Origin: Geosiphon pyriformis
Lineage: Eukaryota; Glomeromycota; Glomeromycetes; Archaeosporales; Geosiphonaceae
DNA length: 64,000 bases
Direction: 5' to 3'
NCBI GenBank assembly: GCA_016748015.1
Contig: JAAOMT010000607.1
Coordinates: forward strand, 282,017 to 346,016
The first letter of the stretch is position 1. Each line of letters starts with the position of its first letter. Both the position numbers and the translations under genes were made by a program. Under the pieces are notes generated by a model, which did not search any database, was not told where the DNA came from, and worked only from the letters and a program-made list of their open reading frames with translations. This document shows, piece by piece, positions 43,617 to 55,339 of the stretch.

Positions 43617-45556
43617 TGAGATAACATAAGAGCTGACAAACCCAAACCAGAATACAGAAGATTCAACTTATCCAAAACCGAACCAACTGAAGCTTCCAAA
43701 GTGACCAATTTTGTCTCCAAACTGTTCACTTTGGCAGTAAAAACCTTGGAACCACTAGCGCTGAGGTTGACAACAGTATCATCAGTGACAGAGGGAGTAA
43801 TACCAGAAAAACTCAAAGCATTGTCCACAATCATATCCAAATCTACTTTAGAACCCAAAGCTGCAGAAGCAATAGAAAGGGAGACCAGGGAAAAAGAAAC
43901 TAAAAAAACCACACCAAAGGAATCTAACCTAACCAGGATGCCAGAAACACAGTCAGCTAAAAGCTCCAAAGAGCATTCCAAAATCGCCAAATGATCACTC
44001 AAATGGGAAACAACAAGAGGATCAAAGACCACTAAAGGAGGAACCAAACCAGAACGCAAACCATAACCAGAAGAACCAGAAAGAAACACATGGGAGAGAG
44101 TGCCACTAGCAACTTGGGCCCATGTCTTGCCACCAAACAAAACTGGACAAGCAATAGAAGCTGATTTCTTTTTATATATACCAGCCAGGTGAGCCCAATT
44201 CTGATCAGAAATTACTCTTTTCCCATGAGCACCAGAACTTCCATTCACAGAACAATCAGCATGGATATGACCAAATTGTTCGCACTTGGCACAGCTAGCC
44301 AAAACAAGACTAGTCCAATGCAAACTAACACCCTTGAAAATCAGAATGGTACTAACAGCAGCCAATCTGGCAGTCTTATCATCAAAACAAACAATTGCAC
44401 ACCTATCACGAGTGTAAGAGACAGGATTGCGACCAATGAAACATGTCTTCCCATTATAAAATTCCAACAAATCAGAAAGATCATGGGTCATTGTTTCCAC
44501 TGGCAAAGTATACAACAAAGCCTGATACCAATCTTTGAAAACCCATGATTGTTTATCTTCAGTTGCTAAAGCCACTCGCACAGAATCCTTACCCATGAAA
44601 ACTAACCACTTGGAAGCAACCATGCCAGCTATTTCAGCTGACTTAAACTTCACTAAGGCCTTTTGCTATAAACCAACTAACTGCATTCTGATTGAAACAA
44701 TCTCACCAAACTTGGAAAAAACTGATTCCACAGCTGATTTGGAAAGATTGACCAGAATTTCTTTGACCACAATTTCCCAATTTGAATGACTGTTTACTTT
44801 TCTTAACTCATTATTAACTAAAATTTTCTCATTGACAGCCAAACCCTTTGCCCTATTCATACTAGCTTTTGAAATGAAAGTAGATTTGATGATTTCAGGG
44901 AACTTTGAGGGAGTAAAAGCCCCTCCAAAGCCATCCACTTGATAAAAAATTTTTTTAACTGAAATCAATTTGTCACTAACAGACTTTCCAGGCACAGCTG
45001 ATAAATCTACATCCAAAGCAAATGATTTTATAGGCTTGAAATGACAACTCCCCAGAGCACGTGACTTGGGCAGCGGCAATTGATTGGACCCACTAAACAT
45101 ACAAGGAGGGAGCTCCAGAGTGCTATCGTCATCATTCATGTGTCCAAAAGAAGGCTGCTTTGGTGGACTGCCTAGTAGATACGTGCAAGTACATGTCTTT
45201 CTCGGTGTAGTGTTGTCCATTTTGTCATCCTCACCTGACTCCGCAAAGCTGGTCTCTTTGGCAACCATATTTACCATGTTTTCAACATCCGAGAGATTGC
45301 CCACACTGCTGGCAACACTGTCTACATCACTTTTCCAAGAAACCAAAGGCTTGTCACCAGCATCTCTAACATTTTCTAAGCTTAAAGAACCAGCAGACAA
45401 ATCCAACACCACACTGACGACAGGTATTTTTGGCTTCTTATAGGATGCACCATGAGAGTAGATGGTATCCACACACTTATTTTTGGTGGCCAAACAGGTT
45501 CCCAAACCCGCCAAACCAGAACTCGGACCACCAGCAGAAAAGCCCACCAGTTCCAT
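43613..45556 (-). pseudogene. LINE F ORF1: RNA-binding protein
   Basis: 647 codons with a single internal TAG (44668-44666), most likely a Trp codon (Leu-Trp-Gln-Lys-Ala in the relative). Ser-rich acidic N-terminus. An RRM-like segment lies at about residues 272-330 (Glu-Ile-Leu-Val-Asn-Leu ... Phe-Gly-Glu-Ile). The CCHC knuckle Cys-x2-Cys-x4-His-x4-Cys is near 44280. A hydrophobic C-terminal part has a heptad-like Leu/Val pattern. ORF1 binds element RNA in known LINEs. Start chosen at 45556: first ATG, with CGATGG context. Confidence 0.88.
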
Positions 45557-45685
45557 CGTAACAAACAGAAGTGTATTAAAAGAAATAACTTAGAATGAGA
45601 AGAGAAAAAGAAAAAGGAAAAGCTATACTGTCAATATAATCTTCACTCTCGTTGTGGTCAGGAGATCGATGAGAGAAAGATATAT

Positions 45686-46390
45686 AATTGAAATCACATT
45701 TACACACCAGCATTTATCTAAAAATAGTACTGAAAATTTTAACAACAAAAATGGTTCAATTAGCATCTAAGTCTAATTTAGTGAAGAAAGAAATCAACAT
45801 TAGAGAAGGAATAATTAATGCAGAATATGTAAAAAATATTATTGTAATACTACAAAATAATTCAGAAAAAATATATATAATTAAACCAAATGAAAAGATA
45901 GTGCAGACAATATTCCTATCTTTGGTAAAAATAGCTCAATTAGTGCTAATAAGAACAAAAGAAGAATTAAGAATCACAGCCAAAGAGAAAAATAAATTCA
46001 AATCAATAGATAGAATAGACCTACTAGTCAATATGACAGAAAAAGAAGCAATTGATAAAGAAAAAATTATTTTCACTAATTAATCAGTTTCTATTTTACT
46101 ATATGACTAGCACATATTAGTAATAGAAAGAAAATAAAAGACCAGTCTCAAATTTTCAAAGCAGAACTAACTATTTGTAAATCAAAAAAAATTGAAATTA
46201 CCAATTTTTATATACCAGCTAAAAACTATAAGCACATCAAAATTTCCATCTATAATACAACTAAAAACACCATTAAAATACCAAGCAAAACCACTATCAG
46301 ATACTTGAATATTAAAGTTAAGGACCAACTACCAAACACAATTTCAGATTTTTTATAATTATGTAAATATGTGGATATTTTATTGCAAAT
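45686..46390 (+). pseudogene. Element E dUTPase, second part, and linker
   Basis: Continues at Leu-Lys-Ser-His-Leu-His after LINE F. Motif II reads Ser-Lys-Ser-Asn-Leu, motif III Ile-Ile-Asn-Ala-Glu-Tyr (catalytic Asp to Asn), motif IV Lys-Ile-Val-Gln; motif V is lost (Lys-Phe-Lys-Ser-Ile). Open 45688-46083; the linker after it has several stops. Confidence 0.82.
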
Positions 46391-47465
46391 CATATACAGA
46401 CAAGAAAAATGTTATTTGCTCCAATCAGAACAATTGGACCAAATAAACTTGGAAAACTTAGACTTATTTCAATATATGTAGCTCAAAATCTTACTTAATA
46501 ATTTCACTAATATTTTTGCCAATGAAAACAAATTTGGCAGAACTGATATTATCCAGCATTAGATTAAAACTAAAGATGTTATGCTAATTAAACAACAAGC
46601 ATATTGAATACCATCAACAAGCCATAAGATTATCTAACAAGAAATCAACAGAATGTTGGACAATGAATTAATTCAACTATTAATAAGTTCATGATTATTA
46701 CCAATGGTATTTGTTCAAAAGAAAAATAGAAAAATCTGCTTTTGTGTAAATTACAAAAAACTCAACAATGTTATTCATGAAAACAACTATCTAACTTCAT
46801 GAATCCAAAAACTATTCAATATATTTAAAGAAAAGAAATAGTTTTCAAAATTGGATCTAAATAGTGGTTACTAACAAGTAGTCATAAATTCAGTTAACAA
46901 AAAAAAAACAGCATTTACCATCAAAGAAGAGAACTTTAAATTTAATGTTATGCCATTTGGCTTAATAAATACTCCAGCCACTTTTTAATGACTAATAAAA
47001 ATTGTTTATATTAGATTACTATGGAAATCAGTAGTAGTCTACTTAGATAACACCAATGTATTCTCCAAAACATTTGACAATTATCTTTATCATTTTCAGT
47101 AAGTGTTTGAAAGATTAAAAAAAGCCAGATTAAAACTAAATACAAATAAATACTTCTTTGATAAAACAGAACTGAAATTTTTAGGACATGTTGTAAGCAA
47201 AGATGGCATCAAAATAGATTCAAAGAAAATTGAGATAATTAAAAACTTTTTAGTATTAACAAATCTAACAAAATTAAAAGCATTCTTAGAATTTGCTGAA
47301 TACTATTATTGTTTTATCCAAAACTTTTCTAAACTGATTCAATCACTTTACCAGCTCCAAGCCAAGAATACAAAATATGAATGGACTAAAACACAACAAG
47401 AAGCTTTCGACATTTTGAAAAGAAAACTTATTCAAACCCCAATATTGATCTATTCAGATCACAGC
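46391..47465 (+). pseudogene. Element E reverse transcriptase
   Basis: Phe-Cys-Val-Asn-Tyr near 46742 (fingers Asp to Asn). The palm has the box Tyr-Leu-Asp-Asn (about 47040-47051), and the thumb and connection are open at 47103-47633. Stops mostly at Gln, Trp and Arg codons. Confidence 0.86.
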
Positions 47466-47830
47466 AAATCATTTATTATTACTACCAACACATCAAGTCA
47501 AGCATTAGGAGCTGTACTGTCTCAAAAAAAACCAGATAAAAGAGAACACCCAGTAGTATATGCCAGCCAAAGCTTAAGCCCAGCTAAAAAAGATTATAAA
47601 ACTTCAATATTAGAACATTCGGTTATCTATTAGGCTGTCATAAAATAAAATAAAATATTTGAGTCAAAAATTTGATGTATACACTAATTACAAAGGATTG
47701 ACATCAATCCAAAAGCAAGAATTTGAAGACAACTACCATGAAAGATAGAAAATAGAATTATCATTATTCAATTATATAGTACATTATAAAAAGAGAAAAA
47801 AAACACAAATGCTAACAGTTTGTCATGAAT
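47466..47830 (+). pseudogene. Element E RNase H
   Basis: First Asp to Asn (Thr-Asn-Thr-Ser), Glu kept (Leu-Glu-His), third Asp to Asn (Tyr-Thr-Asn-Tyr-Lys), last Asp to Asn. A small insertion at 47645-47655 (AAAATAAAAT) shifts the frame after the Trp-Ala-Val region. Confidence 0.8.
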
Positions 47831-47899
47831 GAGACAAATCTAAGAACATTTCAATCCAAAAATATAACAAAAGATGAACACACAAAAATATCAACAACT

Positions 47900-49256
47900 C
47901 TAATATTTTATTAATATCCAATAGTTCAAGAAAAAATTATCTCAAAAAGAACAAAACAATATAAAACAGCAAACAAAATATTTTATCCCTTATCAAAATA
48001 CATTATATCAGAAGAACAGAAAATATCTAGATCAGTCATTTAAAATTATCACAAAACCAGAAAAAGAAATAATACTATTTAATATGTACTCAGATCTAAC
48101 AGCAGGATATTTTTATAAAAAAGCAACCATAGAAAAAACCAGAAAAAGATACTATTGGCTATCTATGTATCCAGACATCATTTAATATATGCAAAATTGT
48201 AATATTTGTCAGAAAAGAAAAGGAATAAGACCTAATAAATCACTAAAACCAATTAGAATAGAACAACTATTTGATCAAATTGGAATTGACTTAATCAAAC
48301 CATTAACAATAACCAGCAGAAAAAATTTTTATATAGCAGTAGTCATAAATTATCTTATAAAATGACCAGAAGCAAAAGCAATACAAAAAGCAAATACAAA
48401 ATTCATAACCAAATTTGTCCACCAAAATTTGATTTGTTGACACAGATGTTCAAAAAAATTATTATCTGATCAAAAAACTTATTTTATAAACAGAAAATTA
48501 ACAGAATTAAGTCAAAGATTTAAAATCAAAAAACTATTATTATTATTTTATTATTTACAAACAAACAGCTTAATCAAAAAGTTCAACAGAATATTATGTA
48601 AAACAATAGCAAAAATCAGCCAAGAAAACCAAAACAAATAAGATTTATTTATATTATCAGTACTATTTGCTTATCAAATAATAAAGCAAAATACCATATA
48701 AGCAATACTATTTGACTTTGTTTATAGGAGAACAGCAATATTACCAATTAAAATAGACATCAACACATATCTAATAGAACCAATAACAAAAGTCAACTTC
48801 CAAAAAACATTGCTAAGAAAAATGTACAAATTAATTAAAATTTTAGAAAACAAAAGACAAAAAGCAGTTAATAATATACAAAAGTCATAAGTAAAACAAA
48901 AACAACAACACAATAACTAGTTACTAAATAAACCAATCAATTTTAGAATTGGAGACAAAATATTTTTATATTATACTAAAGTAGAAAAACAAAGGAGTAA
49001 AAAATTTGATTTCAAATAAAACAGATCATTTTACATTGAAAAAATTCTAAAAAATAGAGCTTATAAACTAAGATAGAACAACAAAATCTTAGCTAAAGCA
49101 GCACATAGAGATTAACTGAAATCATATTACAATATAATATTATTATCTATTAGTAATATTCCACAACTGAAAATACAATAAATATTAGTTCAACCAGAAA
49201 AAATTCCATGAGATCTAAAACCAATCATAATTATTAACACAAACATATCAAATTGA
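47900..49256 (+). pseudogene. Element E integrase
   Basis: Zinc region near 48085-48215 with His lost and one Cys kept. Core: Gly-Ile-Asp-Leu (about 48285), Leu-Ser-Asp-Gln (about 48463); the Glu is Lys (Leu-Ile-Lys-Lys-Phe). The GPY/F-like end near 49020 is frayed. The family stop is TGA (about 49255). Confidence 0.82.
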
Positions 49257-49950
49257 GATAGTAAAAAAGTATATAAAAAACCAATACATGTGACAAAAAC
49301 AAACAAAAAATGGGAATTACCAATAACATTTACTCACTTACACAATAATTGTTTCAACTGATTTATTACCAACAACTAAACATGAAAATTACAATTAATT
49401 AATAAACCATTCAGTACAAAGATAGAGAAAAAAAGCCAAAACACCAATACAAAAAACACAAAAAATCAAAAAACATAGTAGATAATATACTAGCAAAAGT
49501 AAAATTATTAATAGAAACACCAAAAACAACAACACCATATAAAGAATTAACAAAAAAAAACTGGAAATAATGGACACAACAATTTTCAAGAAACTTTTGC
49601 TATTACTACTTGAGACAAAACCTTAATATTCAGAACTTATATATTAACAACACAAAATGATTGTTTAACATAATAATATTATATCAACTTAAACAATTTG
49701 TGAAAAAGAACAACCTATCTATATAAGCATAAGTTATACTAGTTACAAACAAAATTTCAAGACTGATCAAAAATATTATTTTATTCAACAATGAACACAA
49801 TAATCATTAATAAATTGAGAAGAATTACCAATATTCAATTCGAAAAATTACAAATTAAAATTTTTTAAGTAATTCTTGAAAAAAAAGTTAAGAAGTTAAT
49901 TTAAAAAAAGGAGTTAAAAAATTTAAGAGATTTTAACAGAACTCAATATT
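49257..49950 (+). pseudogene. Element E third ORF, heavily decayed
   Basis: Only short blocks survive: Val-Tyr-Lys-Lys-Pro-Ile-His-Val near the start, and Phe-Gln-Asp ... Ile-Ile-Ile-Asn-Lys-Leu-Arg-Arg-Ile-Thr-Asn and Phe-Glu-Lys-Leu-Gln near 49760-49850, ending Gln-Tyr-stop. Sequence type II. Many stops and frame changes. Confidence 0.5.
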
Positions 49951-49962
49951 AAAAAAAAATAA

Positions 49963-50758
49963 TGTTATTCATAAAAATTTAGGAATTCTTAATAAGAATA
50001 TAAAGTAGCTAATTAAAAATAGGCATAATAAAAAAAAAAATTTTAGAATTTCTGGCTAAAAAAATTAAAAAAATTCAAGAAATCTTGTATAACTTTAATT
50101 ATGTATATATAGTAAGAGTATTAAAAGCAAAAAAAACAGAATTCAGTTCAGAATAATACTAACAATTAATTAAATTATTTAATACTCCTCTCTTTAAAAG
50201 TAGTTTTTTACAACTTAAAGTGGAATCAAATTACATATCAATAAAATATCAATTATTACCTGAATTCATGTTAGTATTGTTTAATTAAAGAATATTAATT
50301 ACTTCCATTCTATTAATACTTCATATTAATAGAATCCAACATTTAACTACATTGAATCAATAACTCTTGATCACAGCTATTAATAGAATACCAATTTCTT
50401 ATTTTTTTTTATTTTCTTTGATTTTTTTTTATTTTGTTTTATTATTTTGTTGTTTACTAATTGATTAAAAAATTAATGCATAAAGTTATTAATGTCAAAA
50501 AAACTGATAAAAGACTTATAAAACAAAGATAGAAACTCAAAAATTGAGAATAACTTATTAGGAGAAACTGGCCATTAAGCTAAAAAAAAAAATTTATAAC
50601 TTAAGCTTCTAGAAAGATACTGAAACAACTATTGAATCTCTGTTTATTATATAAAGAACTTAACCAAAATCTTCAAATTTATTAATATTATTCAGCTATT
50701 GAGCACTAAGTTACAGGTTTGTTATTTGTTCTAACACTTTAAATAATTACCTGTAATA
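49963..50758 (+). repeat. 3' LTR of element E (type II, diverged)
   Basis: Starts TGTTATTCAT and ends CTGTAATA (GTAACA with C to T). The polypurine tract before it has decayed to AAAAAAAAATAA. TATA at 50101-50111, hairpin 50307-50335, T-rich tract 50400-50450. Confidence 0.86.
50307..50335 (+). other. LTR hairpin, element E (12-bp stem)
   Basis: ATTCTATTAATA pairs perfectly with TATTAATAGAAT, loop CTTCA. The stem sequence differs at several positions from the consensus on both arms, yet stays fully paired. Confidence 0.82.
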
Positions 50759-51140
50759 CTAACAAAAAACTTTTAACATATTAAAAAAAAGCTTATTTAA
50801 GTTTTAGTACTGATCTATTTAGATTACAACAAACTATTCATTATTATTACTAATGCATCTGGTTAAACATTGGAAGCTGTATTGTTACAAAAAAAAATAG
50901 ATGAACAAAAACATCCAGTAGTATATATTAACTAAAGTTTAAGTTCAGCCAAAAAGAACTATAAAACTCTAGCATTAAATACTTAGCTATCTATTGGGCT
51001 GTTATCAAATAAAAACAATATTTGAATTAAAAGTTTGATGTATACACTAATCACAAAAAATTGACATTAATTTAGAAGCAAAAATTCGAAGACAATTGTT
51101 ATACAAGATAAAAAATAGAACTATTATTATTTAATTATAC
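50759..51140 (+). pseudogene. Element G: RT end and RNase H fragment
   Basis: Starts in the block that in other copies reads Gln-Glu-Ala-Phe-Asp, here full of A/T changes, then Leu-Ile-Tyr-Leu-Asp-Tyr and RNase H: first Asp to Asn (Thr-Asn-Ala-Ser-Gly), third Asp to Asn. Element E interrupts it on the left, a 655-bp insert on the right. Part of the oldest layer here. Confidence 0.78.
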
Positions 51141-51795
51141 TCTTATAAATTAGAATAACAAACTAATGGATAGCAAGAGAGAACAGGATTGTAGGGTAAT
51201 GAAAGAAATCAAAGGGAATTCAACTTCAAAGAGCAAATTAAATGAGTATAGATTTAACATGTAAGATCAGTTTCATAAAATATCTCAGTCACTATATTTT
51301 TCAAAAAATAACTGAAGAATTTGAAAGTAGAGAAATAATTTGTACTGTTAACAAATAATCACTTACTGGTATAATTTTATGCCTTATGTCAACACTTTTA
51401 GAATTCAATATTAGATATCAGATGTACTTTTTAGTCATGTTTTATTCAATAATCTTCAAATACTGTAATTATACATTTCAGAAAAAAGGTCGGAAATAAC
51501 CAATAAATAATTTTTTATCTTTAAAATGTTTAGATACTTAAAGGTAAGGAAAAAAAAATTAGTGATAAGAGAAAAATTGAGATGAAGTTGTTATTTTATT
51601 TTTTTTCTTTCTTTGATTCTTATATGCACTTCTATAGCTATTAAAAGTGGTTAATGATCAGATCAATAATCAGATTAACAGTTAGATTATTAATCAAATT
51701 AATAATTATTATCTAAAAATAGATTGGCTAATTATATGATATCAGTGGCTAATACATATAATAATTAATAAGAAGTATAGATTTCAACCATAACA
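51141..51795 (+). mobile_element. 655-bp solo LTR or LTR-like insert
   Basis: Flanked by ATAC (51137-51140 and 51796-51799). The ends read TCTTAT and ATAACA; with one change (G to C at the second base) they match the TGTTAT/ATAACA ends of the other LTRs. No ORF. Contains a run of GATCA/ATTA repeats near 51655-51710. Removing it rejoins RNase H and the His-Tyr-Lys-Lys block of element G. Strand arbitrary. Confidence 0.7.
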
Positions 51796-51799
51796 ATAC

Positions 51800-52587
51800 T
51801 GTACATTATAAAAAAGAAAAAAAAATGGAAATGCTAACAGTTTGTTATAAATAAAACAAATCTAAGAACATTTTAACCCAAAAATATAACAAAAAATGAA
51901 CACACAAAAATATTAACTACTCTAATATTATATTAATACTCAACAGTTTAAAAAAAAATTATCTCAAAAAAAACAAAACAACATAAAACAACAAGCAAAA
52001 TATTTTATTACTTACCAAAATATATTATATTGAAAAAAAAGAAAATATCCAGATCAGCCACTCAGAGTAATCACAAAACCAAAGAAAAAAACAATACTAT
52101 TCAATATGTATTCAGATTTAACAACAGGACACTTTTATAAAGAAGCAACTATGAAAAAAACCAGAAAAAAATATTATTGACCATTTATGTATTCAGATAT
52201 TATATAATATGTTCAAAATTGTGATGCTTATTAAAAAAAAGGAGAAACAAAATTTAGTGAACCATTAAAACCAATCAAAATAGGACAATTATTTAATTAA
52301 ATTGGATTGAATTAATCAGATCATTAACAATAACCAGTAAAGACAATTAATATATAGCAATAGTTATAGACTATCTTAGAAAATGACCAGAAGTGAAAGC
52401 AATTCAAAGAACAAATACAGAATTTGTAGCTGAATTTGTAGCTGAATTTGTTTATCAAAATTTGATTTGTTGACACAAATGTCCAAAAAAATTGTTATCA
52501 GATCAAAAAACTTATTTTGTAAACAAAACATTAGCAGAATTAAGTCAAAAATTTGGAATCAAAAGACTATTATTATCACTATAGCAT
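51800..52587 (+). pseudogene. Element G integrase fragment
   Basis: From Val-His-Tyr-Lys-Lys through the zinc region (Gly-His-Phe, Asn-Cys-Asp-Ala-Tyr) and the core to Leu-Leu-Leu-Ser-Leu, where it is cut by the solo LTR at 52588. A 12-bp tandem duplication (GAATTTGTAGCT, 52429-52452) adds four residues. Many stops. Confidence 0.78.
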
Positions 52588-53990
52588 TGTTACTAAAAGA
52601 TTTTTATGCTTTTCAATGCAAAAATTACAATACATACCATAGAAATTAACATCAAAATCATGCAAAAAAGACCTACATTATCACATTTAATTAACAAAAT
52701 CAGCTGGCAACCTAAAAATATATGATCAGCAATTAATTCAATTATAACAAAGAGATATAACATAATCCAACAGTTTAACTAAGTTGAATACAAAAAAATC
52801 TTGGCAAACCAAGAAACACTAATAAAAATAGATAATTAATACATGTAATCTGATAACAACAGGCTTTGTTATGCTTTAAAATTCTCATATACTCTTATTA
52901 AAACAATTCAATATTCCAAATCTGCAATCAATAATTAAAAGTAATTACTAAAAAATGTAATTAATTAATCTACTTCTGATTATGTTGATCATAATCACAA
53001 TTGATATTATTGATTTACAATCAATGTTTTAGATCTAGCCATCTAAATCTGATTATCTAAATTACTAGCTCTTGAATAAATAACAGATTGAGTAAGTTCA
53101 TTATAAATTAATTAATTTAATGTATATAAATAATTAATGTATTTTAAATAGTCTTAATATAGTATATAGATCCAATATAATTTAATTATATATACAGCTT
53201 TTCTGTCAGCTTAGAAAAGTATCAGTTCAATACTAAGCCAACTTTTTGTTATAGTTTTATAGTAAGCAGTTGGTTTTTTCTTTACACTTTACTCTTTTTT
53301 TTTCCCTTTCTATGCTCTAAATATTTGTTATCACAATTTCAAGTATGCTTTTTAAATATTTCTTATTATTATTTAGAATTATATTGTTTATGATCTTTTA
53401 CATATTTGTTATTACTAATTCAAGTTTTTTTATTACTTCTGTTCTTCAAATTATGTGTTATTATTATTTTACATTTATGTCTTGTTTTATCAAACAAATT
53501 CTTAATCATATATAAGTAATAAAAATATCATGTTGTTAGAAAATGGTCTTAACAATAAAAAGTTTGATCAAAATCTATTTTAGTTATGTTTTATTTTCAC
53601 AATTTTTTTATAATTTCTATAATTTTACTTTTAAAGCTGGGTATTTAAACATTATACCCTTTTGACAACTAATTGAAAAAATTTTGGTTATGATTTTATT
53701 AAGTATTTTTGGTTTCTCTTTGTTGTTAGTTGTGTTTTCAATATAAATAAAGAGATGTGACTTTTTTTTTTCCTTTAAAATACCTAAAACTGGTTCTTGT
53801 CCAAAAACAAATAATAATAACAATACTTTCTTTCACTTTTAATGACTTTATTATGTATCTTTTTTCACATTTCCACTTATTAAAATAATTTATACATAAT
53901 ATGCTATAGTCAGTAACATAATCATAGTAATATGTGTTACCAGTTGAGCTAAAAAATGTTTTCAAATATTGACAAAAACCACTGGTAACA
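52588..53990 (+). mobile_element. Solo LTR, 1.4 kb family, copy 2
   Basis: Starts TGTTACTAAAAG and ends CTGGTAACA, colinear with copy 1 at 8506-9887 over the full length with many transitions. Unlike copy 1, its two flanks do not join: left is the integrase core of G, right is the integrase zinc region of a more decayed copy, H. No clear duplication. No gene inside. Confidence 0.82.
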
Positions 53991-55223
53991 ACATATACAA
54001 AGACATTTAACAATATATAGAATCATATAATAGTTGTCAAAAAAGAAAAAGAACTCACTTCAGAAAACTTTTAAATCTAATCAAAATTAAACAACTTTTT
54101 AATAGAATAGAAATTGATTTAGTCAGATTATTATTTATTACAAATTAAGAAAACTATTATATTGCAGTTATAGTAAATTATTTTACCAAATAATCTGAAG
54201 CCAAAACTATTTAAAGAGCAAATACAAAATTAGTAGCAAATTTTATTTATAAAAATATTATCTGTAAACATAAATGTCTAATTGAATTTTTATTTAATTA
54301 AAAAACATATTTTGTAAATAATCTAATACAAAAAAATTTGCCAATAATTTAATGTCAAATGACTTTTATTATTATCATATTATTTTTAAACAAATAAACT
54401 TATAAAACAATTTAACTAAATTTTGTGTAAATTATTAGCCAAAGTTTTAACTAATTTTGAACAAAAATAAGATATTTTTATTTTATTAGTATTACTAATA
54501 TATAAAACATTAAAACAAAATACCATAAAGCACATATTATTTGATTTAACTTATAGAAAAACAGCAATATTACCAATTAATTTTATTGTGAAAACATATC
54601 TAATGCAACCAATTACAAAAAAAACTTCTAATAAACACTTCAATAAAAAGCCTATACTCTTTTAAGCATACTAAAAAAAAATGACAAATTATAGTTATCT
54701 ATATTAAATACTTTTAAGCATAACAAAAAGAATAACATAATAGCAAATTGCCATTTGTTTCCAATAATTTTAAATTGAAAATAAAGTTTTTTTACACAAA
54801 ATTAAAACTAAAAAACAATAGAATAGAAAATTTGATCATAAATAAAACAGACCATTTTATATTTATAAAATTCTAGACAATAAATTATATAATTTAAGAC
54901 TTGATAACAAAATTTTAACAAAAGTTGCATATGAAAATTAACTAAAACATTATTATTTTAGAATCAATCTTGAATTATTAATTCCATAAATTAATATATA
55001 TATTTTTTTAATTAATCTTGAAAATATTTCCTGAAATTTAGAATTAATAGTTGTAATACAACAATAACCAAATTTGAACATTTTAATTATTTAATTATTT
55101 TAATAATTTCTTTAAAATAAACAGAAAAACATTAAACAAAAATAGTAAAATAATTACCAAAAATGCCTAATTTCAAAATTATATAAAAACCACTATACCA
55201 AAAATAATTGAAAATATATAAAA
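53991..55223 (+). pseudogene. Element H: very decayed integrase region and 3' part
   Basis: The reading gives Asn-Ser-Cys-Gln-Lys-Arg-Lys, Arg-Ile-Glu-Ile-Asp-Leu-Val-Arg, Tyr-Ile-Ala-Val-Ile-Val-Asn-Tyr and Thr-Ala-Ile-Leu-Pro-Ile, clear matches to the integrase of A-E but with a stop about every ten codons. From about 54960 only A/T-rich remnants of the third-ORF region can be guessed. It ends where LINE I starts. The most eroded gypsy copy here. Confidence 0.65.
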
Positions 55224-55339
55224 TTTCTTTCTCTCTTACTTCCAAAAAATCCCAAAAGAGCACTTTTCTGAAAAAGAAGTTTTTTTGTTTTTTCTTGTTA
55301 GCTTATATCAATATTTCTTTATCTAACAATTCTTTTGTC

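Larger units (their letters stand above)
38796..45685 (-). mobile_element. LINE F: full-length non-LTR retrotransposon
   Basis: 6.9 kb on the minus strand, with its A-tail as a T-run at 38796-38805. The target duplication AATTGAAAT lies at 38787-38795 and 45686-45694, inside element E's dUTPase. Two ORFs: ORF1 (45556-43613) with RRM-like and CCHC parts, and ORF2 (43616-38929) with endonuclease, RT, RNase H and a C-terminal Cys/His finger. The layout resembles Tad1-like fungal LINEs. It has clearly more CpG than the gypsy copies, a sign of recent insertion. Confidence 0.93.
20241..50758 (+). mobile_element. Element E: decayed Ty3/gypsy copy that hosts A, D and LINE F
   Basis: E is present as 20241-20300, 37864-38795 and 45686-50758; everything between is later insertions (D and LINE F). 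A lies immediately left of 20241, and E's 5' part is outside the window. The pieces join collinearly: module 1 starts at 20260 and continues at 37864, and the dUTPase splits at 38795/45686. The 3' LTR is 49963-50758 (type II). The base after it (50759) belongs to another gypsy copy, G. E is older than the elements inside it and is richer in stops and A/T. Confidence 0.85.

Noticed and set aside
51141-51795. MITE-type DNA transposon
   Set aside because: The duplication is 4 bp, and the ends fit the LTR termini of the region better than a long inverted repeat; no extended terminal inverted repeat was seen.
52584-53994. GCAT/ACAT as target duplication of the second 1.4 kb solo LTR
   Set aside because: The flanks belong to non-adjacent parts of integrase from different copies, so a four-base near match is probably chance.
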